Positions 33,734 through 43,268 are shown, counted from the stretch's first letter. The stretch: DNA of 64,000 bases from Biomaibacter acetigenes (GCF_003691585.1 NZ_CP033169.1:2294001-2358000), one strand, 5' to 3'. Numbers and translations are program-made. The notes: generated by a model not told the origin, from the letters alone.

Positions 33734-35805
33734 ACAACATATTCCTTCCTGTCGGCAAATTCTTCTTTCTTGCCTTTATTCCAGCACTGCACCGGCCTGT
33801 AATATCCCACCACCCTGCTGTAAACCTCGCATTCTTTGCCGCAGTGAGGGCAGGAAAAATGCTCTCCTTCTATATAGCCGTGGACTGCGCAGACGGAAAA
33901 CGTCGGCGTTATGGTGTAGTATGGTATGCGGAAATTTTCGGCCACTTTTTTCACCAGAGCTTTACATGTGCCAGCATCGCTAATTCTCTCCCCGAGAAAG
34001 GCGTGAAATACCGTTCCCCCCGTATACTTGCACTGGAGCTCTTCCTGATGTTCTAAAGCTGTGAAGACATCATCGGTAAAGTCTACCGGAAGCTGTGTCG
34101 AATTTGTATAATAAGGTTCGCCGTTGCCGCACGTTATTATATCCCCAAACATCTCCCTGTCTTTTTTGGCCAGACGGTATGACGCTCCCTCAGCAGGGGT
34201 AGCCTCCAGATTGTATAAAATCTCCGTCTCCTGCTGATATTGCTCCATTTTTTTCCTCATGAAGTCAAGGACCGAAAGGGCAAATTTTCTTCCCCTGTCG
34301 TCAGTTATACCACATCCCATAAAGTTTAAAAGTGCTTCATTCATGCCGACGAGGCCGATGGTGTTAAAATGATTCTGCCAGTACGCGCCAAATCTTTTAT
34401 ATATATCCCTCAGATAAAACCTGGCATAGGGATACAATCCCTCCTGCGTCATTTTCTCCAGGACCTTTCTCTTAATTTCAAGGCTTGTCCTGGCAATATC
34501 CATGAGTCTATCAAGTCTTGTAAAAAACTCATCTTCCGTCCCGGATAAATAACCTATCCTCGGCATATTTATGGTCACAACACCAATGGAGCCGGTGAGG
34601 GGATTGGCGCCAAAAAGACCTCCGCCCCTCTTTCTGAGTTCCCGGTTATCCAAACGCAGCCGGCAGCACATGCTGCGCACGTCATCGGGCTTCATGTCGC
34701 TATTTATGAAATTGGAGAAATACGGTAGGCCGTATTTTGCCGTCATCTCCATTATCCTGTCTACCACCGGGCTTTCCCAGTCAAACTCTTGAGTTATATT
34801 GTAAGTAGGTATTGGAAATGTAAATATGCGTCCATTGGCGTCACCTTCCATCATGACCTCAGCAAAGGCTTCATTTAGCATATCCATTTCCTTCTGAAAA
34901 TCTCCGTAAGTTTTGTCCATAAACCGGCCGCCGACAATCGCCGGTTCTTTTGCCATCATTTTCGGCACTACCAGGTCCATGGTTATGTTCACAAAAGGAG
35001 TCTGAAATCCAACTCTTGTGGGCACATTCAGGTTGAATATGAATTCCTGTAGGGCCTGTTTCACTTCCTTATAATTTAATCCGTCGTAATAAATAAAGGG
35101 AGCAAGATAGGTATCAAAATTGCTCAGGGCCTGAGCACCCGCGGCCTCACCCTGTAAAGTATAAAAGAAATTGACAATTTGCCCCAGGGCTGTCCTGAAA
35201 TGCTTCGGCGGCCTGCTGGCCACCTTGCCTTCCACCCCTGTAAAACCGCTGACGAGCAAGTCCGCAAGATCCCATCCGCAGCAGTAAACCGACAAAAGCC
35301 CCAGGTCATGAATATGAAAGTCACCGCTTATATGGGCGGCTCTCACCTCTTCCGGGTAAATTTTATTTAACCAGTATTTGGATATGACCGCAGTAGATAT
35401 ATGGTTATTCAGCCCCTGTAGCGAAAAACCCATATTGCTGTTCTCGTTAATTCTCCAATCGGATTTACCTATGTACTGGTCGATGGTGTCTTCTATGTCG
35501 AGAAACGCTTTTTTAAATTCTCTTATATCCTGGTGCTGTTTTCTGTATAAGATATAGGCCTTTGCAGTTCTGGCATGTCCTCTCTCTATTAACACCTTTT
35601 CGACTATATCCTGGACGCTTTCCACAGTCGGGGTTGTCTCCCTGTACTTTTCCTCCAAAATTTTTACAACTTCATCGGCCAGGTTTCCGGCTATTTCTCT
35701 ATCATTGCCCCCTACCGCTCTGGCGGCTTTAAAAATAGCATTTTCTATTTTTTCTTTTTCGAATTTCTGCAGACTGCCATCCCGTTTAACTATAAGGGAA
35801 ATCAT
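33730..35805 (-). CDS. nrdD: Anaerobic ribonucleoside-triphosphate reductase
   Basis: 691 residues, ATG with GGGGGTATTGAT context. N-terminal ATP-cone (residues 1-95, LIVKRDGSLQKFEKEKIENAI) for allosteric control, a central ten-stranded barrel with the thiyl-radical Cys region MCCRLRLDNRELRKRGG, a C-terminal zinc site (CPHCGKECE plus an upstream pair) and the glycyl radical loop RVVGYYRPV followed by WNKGKKEEF. It makes deoxyribonucleotides anaerobically. Followed immediately by nrdG. Likely controlled by NrdR through the palindromic pair at 35818-35856. Confidence 0.95.
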   Translation of the reverse strand: MISLIVKRDGSLQKFEKEKIENAIFKAARAVGGNDREIAGNLADEVVKILEEKYRETTPTVESVQDIVEKVLIERGHARTAKAYILYRKQHQDIREFKKAFLDIEDTIDQYIGKSDWRINENSNMGFSLQGLNNHISTAVISKYWLNKIYPEEVRAAHISGDFHIHDLGLLSVYCCGWDLADLLVSGFTGVEGKVASRPPKHFRTALGQIVNFFYTLQGEAAGAQALSNFDTYLAPFIYYDGLNYKEVKQALQEFIFNLNVPTRVGFQTPFVNITMDLVVPKMMAKEPAIVGGRFMDKTYGDFQKEMDMLNEAFAEVMMEGDANGRIFTFPIPTYNITQEFDWESPVVDRIMEMTAKYGLPYFSNFINSDMKPDDVRSMCCRLRLDNRELRKRGGGLFGANPLTGSIGVVTINMPRIGYLSGTEDEFFTRLDRLMDIARTSLEIKRKVLEKMTQEGLYPYARFYLRDIYKRFGAYWQNHFNTIGLVGMNEALLNFMGCGITDDRGRKFALSVLDFMRKKMEQYQQETEILYNLEATPAEGASYRLAKKDREMFGDIITCGNGEPYYTNSTQLPVDFTDDVFTALEHQEELQCKYTGGTVFHAFLGERISDAGTCKALVKKVAENFRIPYYTITPTFSVCAVHGYIEGEHFSCPHCGKECEVYSRVVGYYRPVQCWNKGKKEEFADRKEYVV

Positions 35806-35817
35806 ATCAATACCCCC

Positions 35818-35856
35818 GATATATAGTATATATTAAAGTCATATATACTATATATC
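35818..35856. promoter_or_regulatory. Candidate NrdR-box pair upstream of nrdD
   Basis: GATATATAGTATATAT (35818-35833) and ATATATACTATATATC (35841-35856) are perfect 16-nt inverted copies separated by TAAAGTC. They resemble NrdR boxes (ACAnTATATATnGT-like, here AC/GT TATATA cores), although NrdR boxes are usually arranged with about 15-nt spacing, and sit just before the nrdD ribosome site. Confidence 0.55.
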
Positions 35857-35996
35857 AGATTGTATTTTATGGCAAGTTTTTGGTTGGGGGTTTTAGGAAT
35901 TTATAACAATATTGCTTTTTAAATGACGATTTTTCTCTTCCATTCTTGGCAACCGGTGCTGCATGCCTGCTTGCACCCCGAGTAATTTGCCAGAAC

Positions 35997-36620
35997 TTAA
36001 CTTTTATCAAGATCTTTATTTCCTATAATCACATATTTTTCTTCATCATCTATTACAGTTTCCACTTTTAATCCGGCCGATTGCATATAGGCGGATACCT
36101 GCATGCCCGAAGGCAGTATATCCGAAGATACGGATTTATCTAAAGATTGGTGCAGGCTATTTATCTTTTCCCTGCTTTCGGAGTGGCATATGATGAGCTT
36201 GCCTTTAGGATTCAGCAATGAGGCCATTTTTTTGATGCTTCTTTTTTTGTCGGGAAAATGCGGGAAAGATGAATAACACATTATATAGTCAAAGGACACC
36301 TGGGAATTATAATTCATGATGTCTCCAACAATAAAATCCACATTCGGAAAATTTCTTTCAGGAAATTTTTCCCGGGCTCTTTCCAGCATTTTTTCTGCGA
36401 TGTCAAGACCCACAATACGGCCGGAGTACCCTATTTTTTCAATTATATAAGGGACCAGCACCCCGGTGCCACACCCTACATCCAAAACGCTGGCACCTTC
36501 TGATAAATTTATTAGATTTATTATTTCCGCCAACTTGGTCGGATCATGTCTTACTTTATTGTCCCACTCAGAAGCCAAATTGTTAAAAAAATCTCTCTGA
36601 GTTAATGCCAATTTTATCAC
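35997..36620 (-). CDS. Class I SAM-dependent methyltransferase
   Basis: 207 residues. Motif I VLDVGCGTGVLVPYIIEKIG at about residue 45, motif II region VDFIVGDIMNYN, and the post-II segment YSSFPHFPDKKRSIKKM. GTG start at 36620; its GTGA overlaps the stop of the frameshift-corrected ECF gene, so translation was coupled. Substrate unknown. Association with an ECF S component suggests a role in vitamin, metal or corrinoid metabolism, but this is inference. Confidence 0.8.
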   Translation of the reverse strand: MIKLALTQRDFFNNLASEWDNKVRHDPTKLAEIINLINLSEGASVLDVGCGTGVLVPYIIEKIGYSGRIVGLDIAEKMLERAREKFPERNFPNVDFIVGDIMNYNSQVSFDYIMCYSSFPHFPDKKRSIKKMASLLNPKGKLIICHSESREKINSLHQSLDKSVSSDILPSGMQVSAYMQSAGLKVETVIDDEEKYVIIGNKDLDKS

Positions 36621-37155
36621 ATTCCTTCAATTTTATGCGGTTCATTTTTTCTGCTGCCGGTTACAATCAACTTTACGAGGATCGGCAGCAGTATTAATTG
36701 AATGGCTATTCCGGGTAGCGCCACCACAAAAAGCCCGTAAGTAAATTTTACAAATTAAAGGTTTTGCCCATTATAATGGCAGCTATAATCCAGTTACTGA
36801 CAATAGATACAAATCTCCCGGCAAGCATTGATGTTATCAGGGATGGATAGATTCCCAGTCTGAGTTTATTATAAGCTACAGACGTAACTAACCCGTATGT
36901 AAAAAGTTCTGCCATCATACCAAACACCCCCGGTACCGGCGGCATGGAGGTAAATAGGAAGCTCAGGAACGGGGTAATTAGTCCTACGGCTCCGGCAAAT
37001 TGCCAGGGCAACATAAAACCGCCCATGAGTACCGGCAGGTGCATGGGTAAAAAAATCTGTCCGCCCAATTTAAAAGAGTGAAAGGCTATGGGCAAAAGAA
37101 TACCTATGGCCACTAGCAAACCCGAAATTGTAAGATGGCGATTTTTTGATGACAT
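36617..37155 (-). pseudogene. ECF transporter S component, frameshifted near the C-terminus
   Basis: As read the protein stops after 135 residues (...IIAAIIMGKTFNL). The next frame continues without a stop as FVKFTYGLFVVALPGIAIQL, then ILLPILVKLIVTGSR and ends at 36617, a normal last membrane helix. A single missing T in the T/A run near 36750 explains it. Five or six helices in all; the N-terminal LTISGLLVAIGILLPIAFHS and MHLPVLMGGFMLPWQFAGAV match the ECF_trnsprt S-component family, small membrane vitamin-binding subunits. The ~45-residue C-terminal part would be lost if the frameshift is real. Confidence 0.7.
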
Positions 37156-37199
37156 TTAAAATACCCCCTGTTTTTTTATTTTATAGGCATACATAAAAC

Positions 37200-37290
37200 T
37201 TTAATAAAATAAAAGACCATGAAGCCCTAACGGATTCATCCGTCTTAGACCTTCATGGTCATGTTTTCGTATCTTCATGATACCAATTCT
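37200..37290 (-). promoter_or_regulatory. Attenuator-like leader of the ECF/methyltransferase operon
   Basis: On the minus strand a hairpin GTATC-ATGAA-GATAC (37269-37283) precedes a 10-bp terminator-type stem GACCATGAAG / CTTCATGGTC (37251-37260 with 37215-37224) that encloses an ACGGAT / ATCCGT hairpin and is followed by TTTTATTTTATT. CATGAAG appears in the first hairpin and in the left arm of the terminator, so the right arm CTTCATG could pair with either: the classic layout of an anti-terminator/terminator switch. It precedes a vitamin-type transporter, so a ligand-sensing riboswitch is plausible. Class not recognised. Confidence 0.55.
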
Positions 37291-37445
37291 TTTTTTTATT
37301 ATATTGTATCGTTTATTTCCTGTCAATATATTAATCAGGCAAGCCATTTAACTATATAGATAGCCTGAAGGCCCGGGAAGGGCTCAAGGAAGAAGCATTA
37401 AAGAAAGTTCTCATAGTTGTAGTAGGTAAAAAAGATGTTTACTAT

Positions 37446-37490
37446 CAATATTAAAAATAGGGAGGGTATTTAAAATCCTCCCTAAAAAAC
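37446..37490 (-). terminator. ilvC terminator
   Basis: TAGGGAGG / CCTCCCTA (37458-37465 with 37477-37484), followed on the minus strand by TTTTTAATATT. It begins 16 nt after the ilvC stop. Confidence 0.8.
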
Positions 37491-37499
37491 GTTCCTATA

Positions 37500-38498
37500 C
37501 TAATCCCGTTTCTCTAACCATGGCATCATAGCCCGAAGTTGGTCACCAACTTTTTCAATTAGGTGTTCTTTAGCTCTATATTTCATAGCTGTATATTTAG
37601 GCCGCCCAGCCTTATTTTCAAGAATCCATTCTTGAGCAAAACTGCCATCCTGTATTTCTTTTAAGATCTGCTTCATATTCTGCCTTACGTGATCATCTAT
37701 AACTCTGGGGCCGCGCGTATAATCTCCATATTCGGCTGTATCGCTGATAGAATAGCGCATCCATTTTATACCACCTTCGTAGACAAGGTCTATCAAAAGT
37801 TTGAGCTCATTTAAACATTCGAAATAGGCGATTTCAGGTTGATAGCCAGCTTCAACAAGCGTTTCAAAAGTAGCAGTAATAAGGTGGTTAACGCCACCGC
37901 AGAGGACGCACTGTTCACCAAAAAGGTCGGTTTCAGTTTCTTCCTGGAAAGTGGTTTCGATTAAGCCTGCTCGTGTGCATCCAATACCTTTAGCTATTGC
38001 CAAACCCATTTCTTTGGCTCGTCCTGTGATATCTTGATAAATAGCCAGAAGGCCAGGAACACCTTTGCCTTCTTTGAACATACGGCGTACTAAATGACCT
38101 GGGCTTTTAGGAGCTACCATAAAAACATCTACATATTCCGGAGGAACAATTTGGTTATAGAGTATGTTAAAACCATGGGCTACAACTAAAGCTTTGTTTG
38201 GTTTCAAATTCGGTAGGATTTCTTTTTCATAAACTTCTGGTTGAACATTATCAGGCATTAAAACAACCACTATGTCAGCTTCCATGGTAACTTCAGCTAC
38301 AGATTTAACAATAAAGCCATCTGCCTCGGCTTTAGCAATGGATTTGCTTCCCTTATATAAACCGACAACTATGTCTATATTACTGTCTTTTAAATTATTT
38401 GCCCACGCATGTCCCTGACTGCCATAACCTAGAATAGCAATTTTTTTCCCTTTTAATACACTTAAATCAGCATCTTTATCATAATACATTTTTGCCAT
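37500..38498 (-). CDS. ilvC: Ketol-acid reductoisomerase
   Basis: About 332 residues from ATG 38498 ([20 protein letters not shown]); an in-frame ATG at 38513 is possible because the only strong AGGAGG lies further upstream. NADPH-binding [13 protein letters not shown] with the loop GLYKGSKS, class I length, and C-terminal metal/substrate residues in [11 protein letters not shown] and [16 protein letters not shown]. It converts 2-acetolactate to 2,3-dihydroxyisovalerate in valine/leucine synthesis. Unusually, no ilvB/N/D or leu genes are beside it; it instead lies 46 nt behind a FadR-type regulator in an acid-utilisation locus. Confidence 0.93.
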   Translation of the reverse strand: MAKMYYDKDADLSVLKGKKIAILGYGSQGHAWANNLKDSNIDIVVGLYKGSKSIAKAEADGFIVKSVAEVTMEADIVVVLMPDNVQPEVYEKEILPNLKPNKALVVAHGFNILYNQIVPPEYVDVFMVAPKSPGHLVRRMFKEGKGVPGLLAIYQDITGRAKEMGLAIAKGIGCTRAGLIETTFQEETETDLFGEQCVLCGGVNHLITATFETLVEAGYQPEIAYFECLNELKLLIDLVYEGGIKWMRYSISDTAEYGDYTRGPRVIDDHVRQNMKQILKEIQDGSFAQEWILENKAGRPKYTAMKYRAKEHLIEKVGDQLRAMMPWLEKRD

Positions 38499-38543
38499 AT
38501 GTCTACCTGGCATATTAGCCAGGACTTTGCCTCCTATTCTTTA

Positions 38544-39266
38544 TTATTTTTGAAAAGTATGCATAAATTGAGTTATATATTCTTCCAGGGTTCTTTCAAC
38601 ATCGGCTATGTGCTCATCCATGATTCTTGCCGCCTCTTCTGGTTTTCTATCCCTGACGCATTCATAAATCTGCTGATGATATTTTAAAGACCTGGGCCTT
38701 AAGCCCGGGACTTTCGAAACGGCTCTTTGAACATCCGTTAAAAGTTCCCTTACCGTAGAAATGGTTCGATACAATATTTCATTTTCCGCTGCTTCAGAGA
38801 TTGTTACGTGGAAGTTTACGTCTTCCTTTATAAAAGTCTCCACATCATCAAAGTGATTCCTCATCCTATTGACTGATTCCTCTAAACCGGCAATTATATC
38901 GGGTGTGGCTCTTTGAGCCGCCAGTTTTGCAAGCTGGGATTCCAAAATCTTACGGGCTTCCATTAATTGCAAAAAGTCGCTTCTTTCAAAGATAAAGTTG
39001 AGTTTCGTGCTTAACATATCAGTGAAAAATTGTGATGCGGTTTCATTCAGATAAGTTCCGTCCCCAGGCTTGATGGTTACTACACCGGTCAGGGAAAGGG
39101 CCCTTAATGCTTCGCGAACACATGCTCGACTTACGCGTAGCTGCTCAGCCAGTGCTCTTTCTCCGGGCAACTTGTCCCCGGGTTTAAGTTCCCCTTCGGC
39201 AACTAAATTTTTTATGGAATAAATTATTTCCTCAGCTAAAGTCTTCCGCTTTAGTGGCTTTAACAT
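38544..39266 (-). CDS. FadR/GntR-family transcriptional regulator (FCD domain)
   Basis: 240 residues. N-terminal winged helix-turn-helix (LKPGDKLPGERALAEQLRVS RACVREALRAL region, about 25-70) and a C-terminal all-helical FCD ligand domain (about 90-225) with the metal-binding Asp/His set (DVNFHVTISEAAENEILYRT). Such regulators usually bind TGGTxxxACCA-type operators and respond to a carboxylic acid. Matching palindromes occur at 41927-41939 and 44933-44943. It has its own sigma-A promoter at 39329-39357. Probably represses the TRAP/dehydrogenase genes until the acid is present. Confidence 0.88.
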   Translation of the reverse strand: MLKPLKRKTLAEEIIYSIKNLVAEGELKPGDKLPGERALAEQLRVSRACVREALRALSLTGVVTIKPGDGTYLNETASQFFTDMLSTKLNFIFERSDFLQLMEARKILESQLAKLAAQRATPDIIAGLEESVNRMRNHFDDVETFIKEDVNFHVTISEAAENEILYRTISTVRELLTDVQRAVSKVPGLRPRSLKYHQQIYECVRDRKPEEAARIMDEHIADVERTLEEYITQFMHTFQK

Positions 39267-39328
39267 TTGGCCCCTCCTTCATTTAGAGGCGTTATGTTTT
39301 TCCAGACAAAGTCATAATAGCTACAAAC

Positions 39329-39357
39329 ATTATATATATTTTAAATTATTATTTCAA
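39329..39357 (-). promoter_or_regulatory. Sigma-A promoter of the FadR-type regulator
   Basis: On the minus strand TTGAAA (39357-39352), 17-nt spacer, TATAAT (39334-39329). No TGGT-ACCA palindrome overlaps it. Apart from the hairpin at 39568 I see nothing else in the 344-nt gap. Confidence 0.7.
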
Positions 39358-39567
39358 CCGTTGATTTATTATTTTTTGAGTTTCCTAACAAAGCATCTTC
39401 ACGTATCAAATCTTGAATCTATATATCATCTAACAGTTGGGGGTCCTTCCCGACACATAAATTTTACGCTTTAGCCGAAGAAATACTTTACTTTTATCCA
39501 ACCTTCTTTTGCATCCTTAAGGGATTTTTATAGCACATGATACAACTTGCATGTTTTAGATGTAAAG

Positions 39568-39594
39568 CCATTGGCGGGCATAATCCGCCAATGG
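39568..39594. terminator. Hairpin downstream of the HMGL-like gene
   Basis: Perfect 10-bp stem CCATTGGCGG / CCGCCAATGG with a 7-nt loop, 16 nt after the minus-strand stop at 39611. No strong T run follows on either strand, so it may be a stability or processing hairpin. Confidence 0.5.
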
Positions 39595-39610
39595 TCTTGT
39601 AGATATGTCA

Positions 39611-40834
39611 TTATCCGATAACCTTTGAAACTATATCCCTGAATTCATCCTCATTTAATAGCCAGCCCTTGACAAAGGCTCTTTCCTTCACCTTGGCCAG
39701 GATCTCTTTCTTCTGTTCGTCATCAGCGCTTACACCGATCTTGTCGAGCCAATAGTCAATAGAGGGAATACCGCTGTTCTTGCCCAATACAACCTGTGGC
39801 GGCGTCTGACCTACAAGTTCTGCTACGATGGGGGCTAATTCTGTCGGCATTTCTACGCCGCAGTTCTGGTACCAGCCAGCAATTATGCCGGACTCGATGT
39901 TGAAGAGCATATCTCCTACGATGGGCCTGTTGTATCTCATGGGAAGGTGGGCAATTTCTCTTACAAATTTGGATATGCTGTAGAGTTTGCTGAGGTCTAT
40001 GCCCAGGTCTATGTCATACATGGTTTTAAGGGCAACTACCAATTCTTCGTATGGTGCGTTTCCTGCTCTTTCGCCAAGGGCGCTAACTGTGGTATGGGCT
40101 ACTTCAGCACCGGCTGCCAGTGCCATCAGGGTGTTTGCTGCTCCCATTCCGAAGTCGTCGTGGAAGTGGACTTCTATTGGTTTGTCTTTTATTCTTTCTT
40201 TTACTTTTCTCACCATGTACGGTACTGCATGGGGCGAGATGCCTCCAAAGGTATCTACTAATACCAGTGCGTCCATGTGGCCTTCGGTGGCTACTTTTTC
40301 TATCAGTGTCAGGAACCAGTTAAGTTCGGCTCTTGTGGCGTCAATGGGGAAGAATACGGTGTACAGACCGTTTTCTTTAGCAAAACGTGTGGCTTCGATA
40401 GAAAGTTCAATAGCTTTTTCAACAGACCATTTGTAAGCATTTTTTATCATGTGTTCACTTGATGGAATCTCAACCACTATGTTTTTTACACCGCAGTCTA
40501 CTGCTCTCTTTACGTCTTCTTTCATACAGCGGGCAAAGGCGAATATTTCGGGCCCAAGGTTTCTTTTTACTATTTCTTTTATGGCGGCTTCGTCCTGGGC
40601 AGATACGGCGGGCATTCCGGCTTCGATTCTGTGTACTCCTGCTTCGGCAAGTTTTTCTGCTATGGCTACTTTCTGATCTTCGTTGAATACTACGCCGGCC
40701 TGCTGCTCACCGTCTCTTAATGTCACATCATGTATTTTGATTTTTGGGGGAAATTTGAGTCCTTCTGTGACCTCCTTTTCATAGTCCCATGGACTTACAA
40801 ACCATTTGTCTGTTTTCCAGGGTGTTGATGACAT
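39611..40834 (-). CDS. HMGL-like (LeuA/homocitrate synthase type) synthase or lyase
   Basis: 407 residues, ATG with AAGGAGGAA. DRE-TIM barrel motif IHDVTLRDGEQQAGVVFNED at about 33, metal-binding VHFHDDFGMGAANTLMALAA (HxH), and the GERAGNAPYEELV signature of the LeuA/NifV group. The N-terminal extension MSSTPWKTDKWFVSPWDYEKE is unusual, and the C-terminal LeuA regulatory domain is absent, so feedback control by leucine is not expected. It condenses acetyl-CoA with a 2-oxo acid or cleaves the reverse; the neighbouring genes suggest a catabolic substrate. Not a proven isopropylmalate synthase. Confidence 0.8.
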   Translation of the reverse strand: MSSTPWKTDKWFVSPWDYEKEVTEGLKFPPKIKIHDVTLRDGEQQAGVVFNEDQKVAIAEKLAEAGVHRIEAGMPAVSAQDEAAIKEIVKRNLGPEIFAFARCMKEDVKRAVDCGVKNIVVEIPSSEHMIKNAYKWSVEKAIELSIEATRFAKENGLYTVFFPIDATRAELNWFLTLIEKVATEGHMDALVLVDTFGGISPHAVPYMVRKVKERIKDKPIEVHFHDDFGMGAANTLMALAAGAEVAHTTVSALGERAGNAPYEELVVALKTMYDIDLGIDLSKLYSISKFVREIAHLPMRYNRPIVGDMLFNIESGIIAGWYQNCGVEMPTELAPIVAELVGQTPPQVVLGKNSGIPSIDYWLDKIGVSADDEQKKEILAKVKERAFVKGWLLNEDEFRDIVSKVIG

Positions 40835-40893
40835 TTGATGATTCCTCCTTGATTTTTTGTTTTTTTATTTCCAATGAGCTTAAGCTCATGGAT

Positions 40894-41862
40894 CTACTGG
40901 AAGGCTTTTTTGTTTACGAAGTTCTTTGGGTATTCGCCTTTTAATACTCGGATTACTTCCGTAAAGGCAAGTTTTCTGAGGTTGATGGACGATGCTTCGC
41001 TGTAGTAGGCGGCATGGGGCGTTATGATGATGTTGTCAAGGGTTAACAGCGGCTCGTCTTTTGCCGGGGGCTCTGTTTCTAGGACATCCAGGGCCGCTCC
41101 GGCTATTTTTTTGCTTTTTAGGGCTTCATACAGTGCCTTTGTGTCTACCAGTGGGCCTCTTGCGGTATTTACCAGAAATGCTGTAGGTTTCATTAGTTCT
41201 AATGCTTCTTTATTTATAATGTGGTATGTGGCATCTACAAGTGGTGCATGGATTGATATCACATCGGATGTCTTTAACAGTTCTTCCAGGGATACCATTT
41301 TGACATTATATTTATCTGCTACTTCCTGGCTGACATATGGGTCGTAGGCTATTACTTTGAATCCAAAGGCCTGGGCTTTTTTGGCTACTTCTTTTGGTAT
41401 GTTTCCAAATCCAACAAGTCCAAAGGTCTGACCACTTAACCCAAAAATGGGCTTGGCTTCCTCTAGACTCCAGCTTCCCGATTTTACCTTCCTGTCTAGA
41501 AGGAATATCTTGCGCTCTAAGGCTAAAGCCAATGTTATGGCATGATCTGATACTTCGTCCCAGCAGTAGTCAGGGACATTAGCGACATAGATGCCTTTTT
41601 CTGAAGCTGCCGGGATGTCTATGTTGTTTACTCCTATTCCGCATCTTACTATTATCTTGCATTTTTCCAGTTTCTCGATGATTCCACGGGTGATCTCGGC
41701 ATAGACGGTCACCAGAGCATCGGCGTCTTTTGCGACTTCTAGGATGGCCTCCTCGCTCTTGTCTTTTGCAAGAATTAGTTTCGCATCGGCTTCCTTTAAT
41801 ACCTCTTCCTCTATGGTAAAATCCGGGAAGATGGTATCCGCCATCGCTACTTTGAATGTCAT
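40894..41862 (-). CDS. D-isomer-specific 2-hydroxyacid dehydrogenase
   Basis: 322 residues. NAD-binding LVGFGNIPKEVAKKAQAFGF (GxGxx-x form, with Pro instead of the third Gly), catalytic Arg in NTARGPLVDTKALYEAL, Glu in ALDVLETEPP, and His in ITPHAAYYSE. No ACT domain, so not a regulated phosphoglycerate dehydrogenase. It interconverts a 2-oxo acid and a D-2-hydroxy acid. Downstream of the operator at 41927 and 59 nt upstream of the HMGL-like gene; likely the first catabolic step after TRAP import. Confidence 0.88.
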   Translation of the reverse strand: MTFKVAMADTIFPDFTIEEEVLKEADAKLILAKDKSEEAILEVAKDADALVTVYAEITRGIIEKLEKCKIIVRCGIGVNNIDIPAASEKGIYVANVPDYCWDEVSDHAITLALALERKIFLLDRKVKSGSWSLEEAKPIFGLSGQTFGLVGFGNIPKEVAKKAQAFGFKVIAYDPYVSQEVADKYNVKMVSLEELLKTSDVISIHAPLVDATYHIINKEALELMKPTAFLVNTARGPLVDTKALYEALKSKKIAGAALDVLETEPPAKDEPLLTLDNIIITPHAAYYSEASSINLRKLAFTEVIRVLKGEYPKNFVNKKAFQ

Positions 41863-41926
41863 GTAATTTACCCCCTTAAAATACTTTACTTTTATTTAAA
41901 TAAAAATGAATTGATATAGTTGTCCA

Positions 41927-41939
41927 GTGGTAATACCAC
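41927..41939. promoter_or_regulatory. FadR-type operator upstream of the 2-hydroxyacid dehydrogenase
   Basis: GTGGTA-A-TACCAC is a perfect 6-1-6 palindrome with the TGGTxxxACCA core, 65 nt before the dehydrogenase start. Second of two such sites in the locus. Confidence 0.65.
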
Positions 41940-41985
41940 CATTTTTAAAAAAAAATTTATTATTATTTTATTTTACATTACTAAC

Positions 41986-43266
41986 TTATTTTCCCATTAG
42001 TAAATCCGGCAGGAAAGTTGTAATGCTTGGTATAAAAGCAAGTATAAACAGCCCCAAAATCAAAGTAATCAAGAACGGAACAATTTTTTTTGATATCTGA
42101 CCCAAAGTAACATCAGCTATTCCACAGGTTGCAAACAATGCTATTCCAACCGGCGGTGTCGCCATTCCTATGGCTAAAGCTATTACCGTAACAACACCAA
42201 ATTGCACCATGTTTATGCCCATGTTTTGAACTATAGGAGCCAGAATGGGCACCACCAAAAGTATGATGGCGGCGGTTTCCATAAATGTTCCCAATATCAG
42301 GTATAGAACCAAAATTAATACATAAATGACGTAAGGATTGTTTGAAATTGAAAGTATGGCATTTGACGCCATAGCAGGCACCTGCTGTGCTGTCATGATC
42401 CAACCAAAAGGGTTTGCAGCGGCTATTAAAAGCATTATCATGGCTGAACTCACAGAAGCTTTATAAAATATAGGCACAAGATCTGCCAGTGTAAGTTCAC
42501 TATAGATGAAGAAACTGACTATTAGCCCGTATACCACCGCAATTGCCGCCGATTCCGTTGGAGTAAATATACCTGTCATTATGCCTCCGAGGATGATAAT
42601 CGGCATTAAAAGGGCCCATATGGAATCAACAAACGCCCTCCATATTTCTCCTATAGAATGTTTACGCTCAGTAGGATAATTAAGTTTAGAGGCCATAATG
42701 AAGTTCGTCCCTATGAGCATGGACGAAAGAACCAGCCCGGGGATTATTCCACCGATTAATAGTTTTCCTATAGAGACGTTTGCCGTAACACCAAAAAGCA
42801 CCATGGTTATACTGGGAGGAATGATAACTCCCAAACATCCGGCGGCCGCTACAACAGCGGCAGCGTAACTTCTATCATAGCCTCTCTTTTCCATCTCCGG
42901 GATGGTTAAACCTCCCACAGCGGCGGCCGTAGCCGGAGTCGAACCGGATATTGCGGCAAAAAACGTGCAGGCAAGTATAGAAACTGCTGCCAACCCGCCT
43001 TTAACATGACCGACTAAAGTACTCGCCAAGTGAACTATCCTTTTTGAGACGCCGCCTTTTTCCATAACGGCACCGGCCAGCATAAAGAACGGTATGGCCA
43101 AAAGCGGAAAGGAATTTGCTCCTGCCACCATTCTTTGCGGTATTAGACTTAAGGAAAGATTTCCGGAAAACATCAGAGAAGCCATGGACGCAATTCCAAG
43201 GGAAAAACCTATAGGCACATTAAAGGCAAAGCAAAGTATCAATACAACCAATAAAACCGTAAGCAA
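41986..43266 (-). CDS. dctM: TRAP transporter large permease
   Basis: 426 residues from TTG 43266 (AAGGAGGGTTAGG upstream), 2 nt after the dctQ stop. About twelve hydrophobic segments; family motifs NSFPLLAIPFFMLAGAVMEK, GSTPATAAAVGG and FIYSELTLADLVPIFYKASV. It is the ion-coupled large membrane subunit that moves a carboxylate delivered by DctP. Complete, with normal length. Confidence 0.92.
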   Translation of the reverse strand: MLTVLLVVLILCFAFNVPIGFSLGIASMASLMFSGNLSLSLIPQRMVAGANSFPLLAIPFFMLAGAVMEKGGVSKRIVHLASTLVGHVKGGLAAVSILACTFFAAISGSTPATAAAVGGLTIPEMEKRGYDRSYAAAVVAAAGCLGVIIPPSITMVLFGVTANVSIGKLLIGGIIPGLVLSSMLIGTNFIMASKLNYPTERKHSIGEIWRAFVDSIWALLMPIIILGGIMTGIFTPTESAAIAVVYGLIVSFFIYSELTLADLVPIFYKASVSSAMIMLLIAAANPFGWIMTAQQVPAMASNAILSISNNPYVIYVLILVLYLILGTFMETAAIILLVVPILAPIVQNMGINMVQFGVVTVIALAIGMATPPVGIALFATCGIADVTLGQISKKIVPFLITLILGLFILAFIPSITTFLPDLLMGK

Positions 43267-43268
43267 AC

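Noticed and set aside
37366-37444. Short plus-strand frame reading about IDSLKAREGLKEEALKKVLI
   Set aside because: About 30 codons, no start or ribosome site; possible fragment of an unknown gene but unsupported.
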